A DNA stretch of 26,770 bases from an uncultured Bacteroides sp. GTDB lineage: Bacteria > Bacteroidota > Bacteroidia > Bacteroidales > Bacteroidaceae. This document shows, in pieces, positions 15,907 to 24,112 of this stretch. The translations under genes were made by a program, and so were the position numbers. The notes under the pieces are model-generated. The model had not been told where the DNA came from. It worked only from the letters and a program-made list of their open reading frames with translations, and did not search any database. Location of the stretch: positions 1 through 26,770 of the forward strand of contig CAMTFK010000045.1 of NCBI GenBank assembly GCA_947071285.1, given 5' to 3'. Every line of letters begins with the position of its first letter. Within the stretch, counting starts at the first letter, position 1.

Positions 15907-18588
15907 TTATTCTTCCGTTGCAAACAAGCCAAGCAGTTCATTTTGTTTTAGAGGCTTTGCAATAAACAAATTGCATCCCGCCTCTAAAGCACAAATCCTG
16001 TCTGACTCAAAAGCATTTGCCGTAAGTGCAATAATCATGATTTCTTTATTAAATTCCCTGATTTTCCGAACCGCTTCCAAACCACCCATTATAGGCATCT
16101 TCATATCCATAAGCACAAAATCATAGTGCCCGTTACGAACTTCTTGAACAGCCTCCACACCATTCAGCACACGCGTGATGTTGTAATCTTTAAGAATATG
16201 TTGCACTAATGAATAATTACCGTCATTATCTTCGGCAATCAGAATTTTCAAGTCTTTTCTGTTTGCTATCCTTACAGGCATTTCCTGTTTTTCGGGCAGC
16301 ACAACGACCGGAATTTCTTTTCCCAGCAAATCTACCTCACACGGTATCCATGCCCAGAAGGTAGACCCTACGCCAGGAGCAGAAGTAAAGCCGACCTCAC
16401 CTCCCGCACCTTCGATGATGGCACGCGAGATAGCCAGTCCGAGTCCCGTTCCCTGCGCAAATTCATTCAGCTTCTGAAAACGTCCGAACACCCGGTTTTG
16501 CAATTCCGGTGGAATGCCGACTCCTGTATCTTCAACGTATACCCGGATACCTCCCCGTTCAAGAGTGTATCCCATCTTGATATGTCCCGACTTGGTACAT
16601 TTCACCGCATTGGTGAGGAAGTTGGACCACACTTGCTTCAACCGGCTTCTATCCAGGAAGATGTTGCACTCCGCACCCGAACTATCCAGAAGGAGTTCGA
16701 CATCAGTATTTGCCACTTTAGGCAAGATCATCGTATACAGCTCGCTACGCAGCTTTGCCAAGTTGAATGTTTCCCTCTTACGTTCAAGGATTCCCGACTC
16801 AATCTTGGACAGGTCAAGAATATCATTAATCAGGCGCAACAACAACTCATTGTTGGACTGAATGATTTCTACATATTCTTCTTTCTCGGCCGGATCGTCA
16901 CAATGTGCCATGAGCTCGGAAAAACCTACGATAGCATTCAGAGGAGTACGTATCTCATGGCTCATATTTGCCAGAAAAGCAGATTTAAGTTTATCGGAAA
17001 GCTCCGCCTTTTCTTTCAGTTCCTTTAATTCCCGGGTTACTCTTTCCCATTCTGTATTGTTGAAACCAATACCGGTATAACGGATTACTTTTCCCTTCCT
17101 GTCCCTCTCGGACTGGATGCCGGTAATCACTATACTCTGCCATTCCTTATCCCACTTTGTCTTGGTGCGGTAATTAAAGCTGAAGTCCTTATCTATCCCG
17201 TTGAGCATAAGGTCAATAAATTCACGTATACGATCCATATCCTCAGGATGTGTATGTTCCAGGTAGGCTTCCGGAGTAATGGGAGTTTCAGGATTATAAT
17301 CGTTCACCGGATCATTGAAAGCTCTGAAAAGCCCGCTTTCTACATCAAAATCCCAATAGCTCATACCAACGGTCTTGAAAGTAAGCTCCATCTTGTAGTT
17401 TCTTTCCTTTATTTCTTCGTTCAGTTGGTGCATCTTGGAAATGTTCTGACGAAATCCGGTATACTTTATGATATGCCCTGCTTCATCACGTTCAAAGGGA
17501 ACTCCCATCACATGACAGTACTGCCATGTTTCATCATGTTTCGTCTTTATACGGCAAGTCAGGTCAAGCATTTTATCTTCACCCAATATCATGGATTGCG
17601 TGGCATCATTGTAGGTGGAATAGTCTTCGGGGTGTACAAATTCCCTGAATTCTTCCAAAGTCATCAGTTTGTCACTGGCATAGTCATTGACAGGATCATT
17701 GTATGACTCAATTTTCAGGGTTTGTATATCAAAATCCCAATGGACGATATTACTGACTTGCATAGCCAGTTCACGTTTGGTTATCAGTTCCTGAGTTTTT
17801 TTTGCCATCAATACTTTCTCGGTCACATCCAACTGTGTACCGATAATCAACCGTTTGCCCCGATGCTCGGAAGACATACGCATGCGGCTTTCATAATAGC
17901 GATACTGTTCTTCCGCTTCGTTGTAATAACGCAGCGTTATGTGTCCGTATCGTATTTCTCCGTTTATCAGTTGAGTAAATATCTGCTTTAATGGGGCATG
18001 ATCCTGAGGATGTAATATTTCCAGCATTTCCTCCCACGGCAACATATCCTTTGCAATCGCTTCTCCATATAAAGAACTAAAGCTCTTCTTACGCACATCA
18101 TACACCCATGAAGACATATTGGCGGCATTCATAGCCATCTCCAGATTCTTCTTGTTTTCTTCCGTACGAAAATCAGCTTCCTTTAAAGCAGTCACATCAT
18201 TGGAAAGCAGGATATGGCCGATAATCCTCCCTTCGTTATTACGCAAAGGAACAACTTTAGCCTCATAAATCATGGATTTTTTATTATTGCTCGCAAAGTA
18301 AGCATCATCGTTAATCCGGTCAAAATCATACTCAAACTCCAAAGCTACGTCTTCACCTGCCCGTATCTTTCTTTCAAGTTCTTCATCCATATAGGGACTC
18401 TGAAAGAGATTGACAATATTCACTACAGTTGACCGGTCATCAACACCATACATGCGCAAAGCATGGTCGTTGATACTACGTAAGACGCCATTTGCATCAT
18501 ATATATCAATACTTATCGGCAAACGGGCATACAAACTCTCTGCTAATAAAAGTTCTTCGTGGGAAAGGATTTCATCTTGTTCCATCAA
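15907..18588 (-). CDS. Soluble multi-PAS hybrid histidine kinase with C-terminal receiver
   Basis: 893 residues with no signal peptide or membrane helix, so probably cytoplasmic. Order: four PAS/PAC units (about 17-135, 145-258, 275-384, 400-512), a coiled linker (about 513-536), HisKA with His544 (SHEIRTPLNA), HATPase with Asn660 (NFLTNAVK), DTGVG (687-691) and GTGLGLAI (713-720), and a receiver with Asp828 (LMDMKMP) and Lys878 (AKPL). PAS units 3 and 4 share NDPVNDY and similar HPED and KY/RYTG blocks, so they arose by duplication. There is no DNA-binding output, so the signal must pass to another protein, perhaps via a phosphotransfer protein, or act through the receiver. It converges with the HTCS gene across a 69-bp gap. 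Whether it belongs to the PUL or is an unrelated neighbour cannot be told. The start is ATG at 18588 or the adjacent 18585. Confidence 0.92.
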   Translation of the reverse strand: MMEQDEILSHEELLLAESLYARLPISIDIYDANGVLRSINDHALRMYGVDDRSTVVNIVNLFQSPYMDEELERKIRAGEDVALEFEYDFDRINDDAYFASNNKKSMIYEAKVVPLRNNEGRIIGHILLSNDVTALKEADFRTEENKKNLEMAMNAANMSSWVYDVRKKSFSSLYGEAIAKDMLPWEEMLEILHPQDHAPLKQIFTQLINGEIRYGHITLRYYNEAEEQYRYYESRMRMSSEHRGKRLIIGTQLDVTEKVLMAKKTQELITKRELAMQVSNIVHWDFDIQTLKIESYNDPVNDYASDKLMTLEEFREFVHPEDYSTYNDATQSMILGEDKMLDLTCRIKTKHDETWQYCHVMGVPFERDEAGHIIKYTGFRQNISKMHQLNEEIKERNYKMELTFKTVGMSYWDFDVESGLFRAFNDPVNDYNPETPITPEAYLEHTHPEDMDRIREFIDLMLNGIDKDFSFNYRTKTKWDKEWQSIVITGIQSERDRKGKVIRYTGIGFNNTEWERVTRELKELKEKAELSDKLKSAFLANMSHEIRTPLNAIVGFSELMAHCDDPAEKEEYVEIIQSNNELLLRLINDILDLSKIESGILERKRETFNLAKLRSELYTMILPKVANTDVELLLDSSGAECNIFLDRSRLKQVWSNFLTNAVKCTKSGHIKMGYTLERGGIRVYVEDTGVGIPPELQNRVFGRFQKLNEFAQGTGLGLAISRAIIEGAGGEVGFTSAPGVGSTFWAWIPCEVDLLGKEIPVVVLPEKQEMPVRIANRKDLKILIAEDNDGNYSLVQHILKDYNITRVLNGVEAVQEVRNGHYDFVLMDMKMPIMGGLEAVRKIREFNKEIMIIALTANAFESDRICALEAGCNLFIAKPLKQNELLGLFATEE

Positions 18589-18685
18589 ATTATTAGTTTT
18601 TGTCGGTACTTCAGTACTGGCAGGTTTGTCGTTTCAGCAGTCCATGTATTCCAAGCTATACTTCTTTTATACAGAGCTTGCATGG

Positions 18686-18693
18686 CAAAAGTA
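18686..18693 (-). promoter_or_regulatory. Kinase promoter, -7 box
   Basis: The minus strand reads TACTTTTG, the same octamer as before the HTCS and the GH43-led operon. The upstream element is only TTTA at a 19-base spacing. The predicted leader is about 90 bases. Confidence 0.45.
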
Positions 18694-18789
18694 TGATTAA
18701 AAAACGATATTCTAAAATTTAAAGTAACAAAACTGAAATACAACTAAACTTAGGCAAGTAAAAAAGCGGAAAAAGCATGAATACAGGAG

Positions 18790-18830
18790 GTAAAAAGCAA
18801 AGAGACATGCCGAAAACAGACATGTCTCTT
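18790..18830 (-). terminator. Intrinsic terminator after the GH2 gene
   Basis: A 10-bp stem (18800-18809 with 18821-18830; AAGAGACATG/CATGTCTCTT) with an 11-base loop is followed on the minus strand by TTGCTTTTTA. The stem plus T-run fits Rho-independent termination of the GH2 transcript about 60 bases after its stop codon. Confidence 0.7.
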
Positions 18831-18892
18831 CTATTAGATATTCTATTATGAAGCTATCAAGTGTCTTTCAACAGACACAATCTTTAGAATTC

Positions 18893-21800
18893 TTATTCCA
18901 CTTCTATACCATGTTGCACCGGAGTGAGAATGAATGTGAATTCATAATCACCATAAGGCAACTGATATTGCTTCAACGGCCATGCGCCCCAACTATTTAC
19001 ACAGCCCAGACCCATCTGTGCCTTGTCAATGCAAAGGTTTGTCAGGTCAGCCTGTTTCACTTCAGGAGAGTGGCTCTGACCTTTATCCCAACCATCGTCC
19101 AAAGACTCGATAGTGTAGTGCAGGGCGGATGCAGAGAAAGGAGCTTCTGCCACAATCTGCAAGCCACGGCCTGCGGAATTCAGTTGCTTCCACCAGCGGA
19201 TGTCGGTCTTTGTACCTGTTTCCTGTGGACGGATGTAAGAGTAGAACTGCTCATCCACACTCTGACGGTACAAGCCCAGGTCGGTCACATGGTTACGGTC
19301 ACTGTAGTTTTCTATCGGACCACGACCGTAATATTCTATCGTTTCGAATGACTTAGGCATCTGCATCTGCATACCAAAACGGAACATGGGCGATACCTTT
19401 GCCTGCTGGTCGGCTGTCATCTTCTGAGTTACTTTCACGGCACCCTTGTTATTGATGACATAAGTCAGATTCAAACGTGCAGAAACGTTCTTCATATCAT
19501 ATTCTGCATTTACCTGTACCTGGTCGCCTACGGTTTCCCATTTGAAAGAAGTCAACTTCAATCCCGGATTCTTCCAAGCCGCAAACTTTTGTTGCAGACC
19601 TGCACCGAAGTCATTATCAGTAGGCGCACGCCAGAAGTTAGGTGCCAAAACAGCATCTTCATTCATCATTTCCACACCTGCCACATTGTAACGGCTCAGG
19701 TAACCACTATGTTTGTCGAATTCCAGACGGAAGTTCTCACCGTTCACAATCAGATAACGCCAGTCGTTCTCCTGCACTTGCGGAACTACAGTAGCTACGT
19801 TTACGCTTTCTGTATTCTTCAGTTCCATTGAAGGAGCCTTGTAAGGATTCAGTACAAACTGGTCTTTCGCTACGGCATATCCGGCAGGAAGTAATCCTTC
19901 ACGGTTCTTCAGACGATACTTCACATTCAGCAACCATTCCTTGCATTCGCAAGTCTTGCCGATGTTCAGTTTCACTTTGGCAGTCTGCTGCGGAGCAACG
20001 TTGAGGTCTTCTACACGGCCGGTGCGGATTACCTTACCATTAGCCAGCACTTCCCAGTCCATGTAATAAGCGGACAGATCGCGGAAGAAGTTTTCATTAT
20101 AAACGTTTACTTCACCATTTTTCAAGTCAGCCGGGGTAGTCCATATGTTCTGGTAGAAGTAGCCGACCTCATACATGTGCGGATTGGGCACACGATCAGG
20201 ACTGATAAGACCATTATCACAGAAATTCTTATCTGAAGCATCATAGCGATTGAAATCACCACCATAAGCATAAATAGTTACCCCGTCTTTACCTTTCCAA
20301 CGAACAGACTGGTCTACAAAATCCCAGATAAATCCACCTTGCAGGTTAGGATATTTACGAATCAGATCCCAATATTCTTTAAAACCACCTTGTGAATTAC
20401 CCATCGCATGGGCATATTCACATTGGATAAGCGGTTTCTTAGCATCTGTACGTTTGCCATACTTCTCCATATGCTCATAACCGGCATACATGGGGCAATC
20501 AACATCGGTGAATTCGTTGCCGTGGGCTTGCTCGTATTGCACAGCACGGCTGGGATCTTCATTCTTTATCCAACGATAGCATGCTTCGAAGTTGGGTCCG
20601 AAACCGGCTTCGTTGCCCAGTGACCAGAAAATGATGCTGGGATGATTGAAACCACGTTGCACATTGCGTTGGTTACGTTCCATGTGGGCTTTGGCATAGG
20701 CGGTATTCTTGGCAAGAGTCTTTTCCTTGTAGCCCATACCATGCGATTCGACATTCGCTTCGGCCACCACATAAATACCGTATTTATCGCAAAGATCATA
20801 CCACAGATTGTCATCCGGATAATGACAGGTACGCACAGCATTGATATTAAATTTCTTCATCACCTGAATATCCTGTATCATGCGTTCGGGAGATACCACA
20901 TAGCCACCGTCAGGATCAAGTTCGTGGCGGTCGGCCCCCTTAAAGAGGACAGCCTTACCGTTGACAAGTATCTGGTCGCCCTTCAATTCAATCTTGCGGA
21001 AACCTACTTTTACGGGAATAACTTCGTTGCTGCCTTGCAAAGTAGCACGCAGGGTATAGAGATAAGGAGTTTCGGCAGTCCATTTGTGAGGATTCTCCAC
21101 ATTCATCAGGACGTTTCCGCTACCTTTGGCGGTTGCGGTGGCTACTTGCTTGCCTGTTGCATCCAGCAATTCCAGGTCTACATTTCCACTGCCTTTCAGG
21201 TTGAGTTTCACGCTGAGGGAACCGTCTTTGTATGCTTCGTCCAGGTCCGGAGTAACGCGGATATCCTGAATACGTTTTTTATTGCGGGCATAGAGGTAAC
21301 AATCACGACCTACACCACTGAAGCGGAAAAAATCCTGGTCTTCCAGATACGTACCATCGCACCAACGGAATACTTGGAAGGCGATAAGATTTTCCTGTCC
21401 AGGTTTCAGGTAAGGGGTCAGGTCAAATTCAGCTTCCAGTTTGCTATCTTCGCTGTAACCTACATAGCGGCCGTTCACCCACAGATACATATTGGAAGTG
21501 ACGGAACCGAAGTGTGCGATAATATCTTTTCCCTTCCAGTCAGCCGGAACGAGGATTTCGCGACGGTAAGAACCAACGTGGTTGTTCTGTGTGGGAACTT
21601 CGGGAGGATTGTTCTGAAATTGGTTACGCCAGGCATAACCGGTGTTTACGTAGATGGGGTCGCCATAACCGTTCAACTCCCATACAGCGGGAACCTGCAT
21701 ATCATTCCAACCTTTGTCGTTAAAACCGACTTTCCAGAAATCGGTAGGACGTTGGTCAGCATTGGGTACCCAGAAGAATTTCCAGGTGCCGTTCAAAGTC

Positions 21801-21988
21801 ATGTAGTTAGCGGATTTGGCTTTCTCGCCTTTCATGGCAGCATCTGCCGACTCGTAGGCGAAGTAGTTAGCGTGCATAGGCGCACGGTTCACAGCATTGA
21901 CTTCCGGGTCAAGCCACTCTTTAAAGGACTGTGCATTTGCAGTCAGAGCCAAGGCTGCAAAGAGTCCGGTGATAAGATGTTTCTTCAT
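18893..21988 (-). CDS. GH2 beta-galactosidase, LacZ-like, secreted
   Basis: 1031 residues, the usual length for LacZ-type GH2 enzymes. A signal peptide (cleavage about 19) sends it to the periplasm. Order: jelly-roll sugar-binding domain (about 57-235), immunoglobulin-like domain (about 237-333), TIM barrel (about 335-630) with acid/base Glu460 (SLGNEAGFG) and nucleophile Glu524 (IQCEYAHAMGNS), a second sandwich (about 640-740), and the C-terminal beta-galactosidase small-chain domain (about 755-1026) with NFWRAPTDNDFG. The motifs DRHELDPD and RTCHYPDD are also LacZ-like. It should release terminal beta-galactose from oligosaccharides such as galactan or arabinogalactan side chains; the natural linkage is not deducible. 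It has its own promoter with a 17-bp palindrome and a terminator, and lies 149 bp after the GH51 pair. Confidence 0.93.
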   Translation of the reverse strand: MKKHLITGLFAALALTANAQSFKEWLDPEVNAVNRAPMHANYFAYESADAAMKGEKAKSANYMTLNGTWKFFWVPNADQRPTDFWKVGFNDKGWNDMQVPAVWELNGYGDPIYVNTGYAWRNQFQNNPPEVPTQNNHVGSYRREILVPADWKGKDIIAHFGSVTSNMYLWVNGRYVGYSEDSKLEAEFDLTPYLKPGQENLIAFQVFRWCDGTYLEDQDFFRFSGVGRDCYLYARNKKRIQDIRVTPDLDEAYKDGSLSVKLNLKGSGNVDLELLDATGKQVATATAKGSGNVLMNVENPHKWTAETPYLYTLRATLQGSNEVIPVKVGFRKIELKGDQILVNGKAVLFKGADRHELDPDGGYVVSPERMIQDIQVMKKFNINAVRTCHYPDDNLWYDLCDKYGIYVVAEANVESHGMGYKEKTLAKNTAYAKAHMERNQRNVQRGFNHPSIIFWSLGNEAGFGPNFEACYRWIKNEDPSRAVQYEQAHGNEFTDVDCPMYAGYEHMEKYGKRTDAKKPLIQCEYAHAMGNSQGGFKEYWDLIRKYPNLQGGFIWDFVDQSVRWKGKDGVTIYAYGGDFNRYDASDKNFCDNGLISPDRVPNPHMYEVGYFYQNIWTTPADLKNGEVNVYNENFFRDLSAYYMDWEVLANGKVIRTGRVEDLNVAPQQTAKVKLNIGKTCECKEWLLNVKYRLKNREGLLPAGYAVAKDQFVLNPYKAPSMELKNTESVNVATVVPQVQENDWRYLIVNGENFRLEFDKHSGYLSRYNVAGVEMMNEDAVLAPNFWRAPTDNDFGAGLQQKFAAWKNPGLKLTSFKWETVGDQVQVNAEYDMKNVSARLNLTYVINNKGAVKVTQKMTADQQAKVSPMFRFGMQMQMPKSFETIEYYGRGPIENYSDRNHVTDLGLYRQSVDEQFYSYIRPQETGTKTDIRWWKQLNSAGRGLQIVAEAPFSASALHYTIESLDDGWDKGQSHSPEVKQADLTNLCIDKAQMGLGCVNSWGAWPLKQYQLPYGDYEFTFILTPVQHGIEVE

Positions 21989-22005
21989 GATATAAAGTTA
22001 TTATG

Positions 22006-22047
22006 TTTGTAGCAGTATGAAAGTAATTCTTTTCATACTGCTACAAA
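22006..22047. repeat. Perfect 17-bp inverted repeat over the GH2 promoter
   Basis: TTTGTAGCAGTATGAAA (22006-22022) and its exact reverse complement (22031-22047) flank GTAATTCT. The right arm includes the TTTG half of the minus-strand -7 box, and the predicted transcript start falls within the palindrome. A repressor operator or a leader structure are both possible; there is no U-run after it, so it is not a typical terminator. Confidence 0.8.
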
Positions 22048-22072
22048 GATAGGGTGATTTAATGAATTCAAA
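22044..22072 (-). promoter_or_regulatory. GH2 promoter
   Basis: The minus strand has TTTG (22072-22069), a 17-base spacer and TATCTTTG (22051-22044), a full match to the Bacteroides -33/-7 pattern. Predicted start is about 22037, giving a leader of about 50 bases. Confidence 0.65.
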
Positions 22073-22086
22073 GGAGAATTATAGTT

Positions 22087-22127
22087 CAAAAAGAGGGGAA
22101 AACAGACCAAAGTGACTTTTGCTCCCC
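22087..22127 (-). terminator. Probable terminator after the GH51 pair
   Basis: On the minus strand GGGG, a 3-base bulge and AAAA pair with TTTTCCCC, followed directly by TCTTTTTG. It lies 10 bases after the stop of the second GH51 gene and would separate that unit from GH2. Confidence 0.5.
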
Positions 22128-22137
22128 ACTCATTTTC

Positions 22138-24075
22138 CTATTTCACCTGCAAACGATATACTCCAAACGAGCGTGGTTCAAGCTCAAGCTTCAAAGACTG
22201 CCCTTTCACTTGTACCGGACGAACACGCGGAACAATTGCTTCCTCATCCAACGTGTTCACCGTTCTCCAATTATCATTTTGCAGGTAAGTACATGAACCT
22301 GCAACAAGCTGGCGTTTCTTCAAGCCGTTGAAATCTATCTGAACCTCAGCAGGCTGGCTACCGGCATTCACCAGTTTCAGAATAATTTCACCTGTCGGTG
22401 CATTCAACGCAGCGGTTGCATAGAGGCTGTCTTGTCCTGCAACAGCTTTGCCGTCCATTTTCAGACTGAGCACATCGGTTCCGGCATTCATGCCGTACAT
22501 TTGCTGAACGTAGTAGTTCGGTGTACGCATCATCCGCAGGTTATCAAACCAGATTAAGTCCGGATTCCACTGCCAGGCATCTACATGGGCAAACAAAGGA
22601 GCGTATGTAGCCAGATGAACTACATCTGCGTTCCGTTCCAGTCCCGTCATGAAGGCTGCTTCGGAAAGGGCTGCAAGGAAGTTGTTATCTTTCTTCGTGG
22701 AATGGTCGTGTGAAGCATATTCTCCGGCGAAGACTTTCGGACCTTTACGGTCATAGTTGTCATAGCGGGAAGCGTTGCCGAAGAACCAGTCGGGATTCAT
22801 GTAATAGTGTTCATCCACCAGGTCTACACCCAGACGTTTCATTTCCGGCCAGAGGTAATCGAACTTATCACCGCTGGCACTGGGGCCGGAACTGCCGACA
22901 ACCTTGATAGTGGGATACTTTGCACGGATAGCTTTCGTGAAGGCTTCCAGACGGTCTACATAGACCTTGTCCCACTGTTCGTTGCCGATGCCTATCATCT
23001 TCAGGTTGAAAGGTTCGGGATGTCCCATATCGGCACGTACTTTGCCCCAGGTAGAGGTAACCGGGCCGTTGGCAAACTCAATCAGATCGAGTGCATCCTG
23101 TATGTAGGGGTCAAGCTCGTCCATAGGAACGACTTCGTTACTTTCGTACTGGCAGGAGAGTCCGCAACTTATCACCGGGAGAGGTTCTGCACCGAGGTCT
23201 TCACTCAGGAGGAAATATTCGAAGTAACCAAGGCCGAGGGTCTGGAAATAATCGGGGAATGCCTTGTGCTTGAAGGTATAATTCCAGCGGTTTTCATTCA
23301 GAGGACGGTTTTCGACAGGACCTACCGAGTTCTTCCACTGATAACGGGTTTCAAGACTGTTACCTTCGATGATACAGCCACCGGGGAAACGGAATACACC
23401 GGGGTTGAGGTCGTAAAGGGCTTGCGCCAGATCAGCACGCAGACCATTCTCGCGTCCTTTCCAAGTATTGACGGGGAAGAGGGAGATGTGGTCCATGTCT
23501 ACTGTACCTTTAGTTTCCAGAACGATACGCAGGCGGGCATGGGCATCGGTGAAAGGAGATTTCAGCACAGCGGTCAGTTTCTGCCAGTCGCGGCCGCTCA
23601 CTTCTATTTCTTTTTTCAGAAGATTCTGAGCATTGGAATTCACCAGTTCGATGGAGAGTTTCATCGGCTTGGCATCCGGTGTACGGGCATATACGGAGAA
23701 ACGGTATTCTTCGCCTTGCTTCACGCCGATGCCGCGATAGCCTTCATTATCCAGTCCGGCACGCAACAGACGACCGTCATTAACTACACGCACATAATGC
23801 GGATTGCGGTCGAAACAAGGATTTGCATCCTGTACGGTTACATTACCGAAAGGTACCCAACCGACAAAAGGTTGCGGGAATTCAAAAGAACGGTTCTTCA
23901 CTAATTCGGCATAGAGTCCGCCGTCAGCCCCGAAGTTGATGTCTTCAAAAAAGATACCATACATTTCGGGCTGTATCTGTGCCGTTGGTTTGGAAACATC
24001 AACGGTCATCACATGCGTCTGCGCCTGCACACCCAGTGCAAGGGACAAAGCTAAAAGGGTGGTTAATTTTCTCAT
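22138..24075 (-). CDS. GH51 alpha-L-arabinofuranosidase, secreted
   Basis: 645 residues, signal peptide with cleavage near 18 (VQA/Q). An N-terminal strand with GIFFEDINFGADGG (40-53) starts the GH51 fold. An inserted CBM4-like sandwich (about 65-200) precedes the TIM barrel, which has RFPGGCIIEG (229-238), acid/base Glu366 (GIGNEQWD) and nucleophile Glu452 (FAGEYASH), and a C-terminal beta-sandwich runs to the end (SFGVYRLQVK). It should remove terminal alpha-L-arabinofuranose from arabinan, arabinogalactan or arabinoxylan pieces. It follows the larger GH51 gene by 37 bp and the two are probably cotranscribed; a terminator lies just after it. The base composition is clearly richer in G+C than the left part of the window. 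Family and retaining mechanism are sure; linkage preference is not. Confidence 0.92.
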   Translation of the reverse strand: MRKLTTLLALSLALGVQAQTHVMTVDVSKPTAQIQPEMYGIFFEDINFGADGGLYAELVKNRSFEFPQPFVGWVPFGNVTVQDANPCFDRNPHYVRVVNDGRLLRAGLDNEGYRGIGVKQGEEYRFSVYARTPDAKPMKLSIELVNSNAQNLLKKEIEVSGRDWQKLTAVLKSPFTDAHARLRIVLETKGTVDMDHISLFPVNTWKGRENGLRADLAQALYDLNPGVFRFPGGCIIEGNSLETRYQWKNSVGPVENRPLNENRWNYTFKHKAFPDYFQTLGLGYFEYFLLSEDLGAEPLPVISCGLSCQYESNEVVPMDELDPYIQDALDLIEFANGPVTSTWGKVRADMGHPEPFNLKMIGIGNEQWDKVYVDRLEAFTKAIRAKYPTIKVVGSSGPSASGDKFDYLWPEMKRLGVDLVDEHYYMNPDWFFGNASRYDNYDRKGPKVFAGEYASHDHSTKKDNNFLAALSEAAFMTGLERNADVVHLATYAPLFAHVDAWQWNPDLIWFDNLRMMRTPNYYVQQMYGMNAGTDVLSLKMDGKAVAGQDSLYATAALNAPTGEIILKLVNAGSQPAEVQIDFNGLKKRQLVAGSCTYLQNDNWRTVNTLDEEAIVPRVRPVQVKGQSLKLELEPRSFGVYRLQVK

Positions 24076-24112
24076 AAATAGGTATATCGTTTAAGATTCT
24101 ATCTCATATCTA

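Larger units (their letters stand above)
18589..18892. other. 304-bp gap between the kinase gene and the GH2 gene
   Basis: It holds the kinase promoter box (18686-18693), a GH2 terminator (18790-18830) and a small GTGTCT/AGACAC hairpin (18861-18878). The AT-rich 18694-18780 part shows no further structure that I recognise, and no convincing ORF. Confidence 0.6.

Noticed and set aside
20642..22012. Long open frame on the plus strand opposite the GH2 gene (456 codons)
   Set aside because: It is antisense to a full-length, motif-rich GH2 gene and its product shows no recognisable domain; codon bias in G+C-richer genes often leaves the opposite strand open.
22006..22047. 17-bp inverted repeat as an invertible promoter
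   Set aside because: The 8-base spacer is far too short to carry a promoter or be flipped by a recombinase in a useful way.
22807..23904. Open frame on the plus strand opposite the smaller GH51 gene (365 codons)
   Set aside because: Same reasoning: the minus-strand GH51 has both catalytic Glu motifs and the antisense product resembles nothing known to me.
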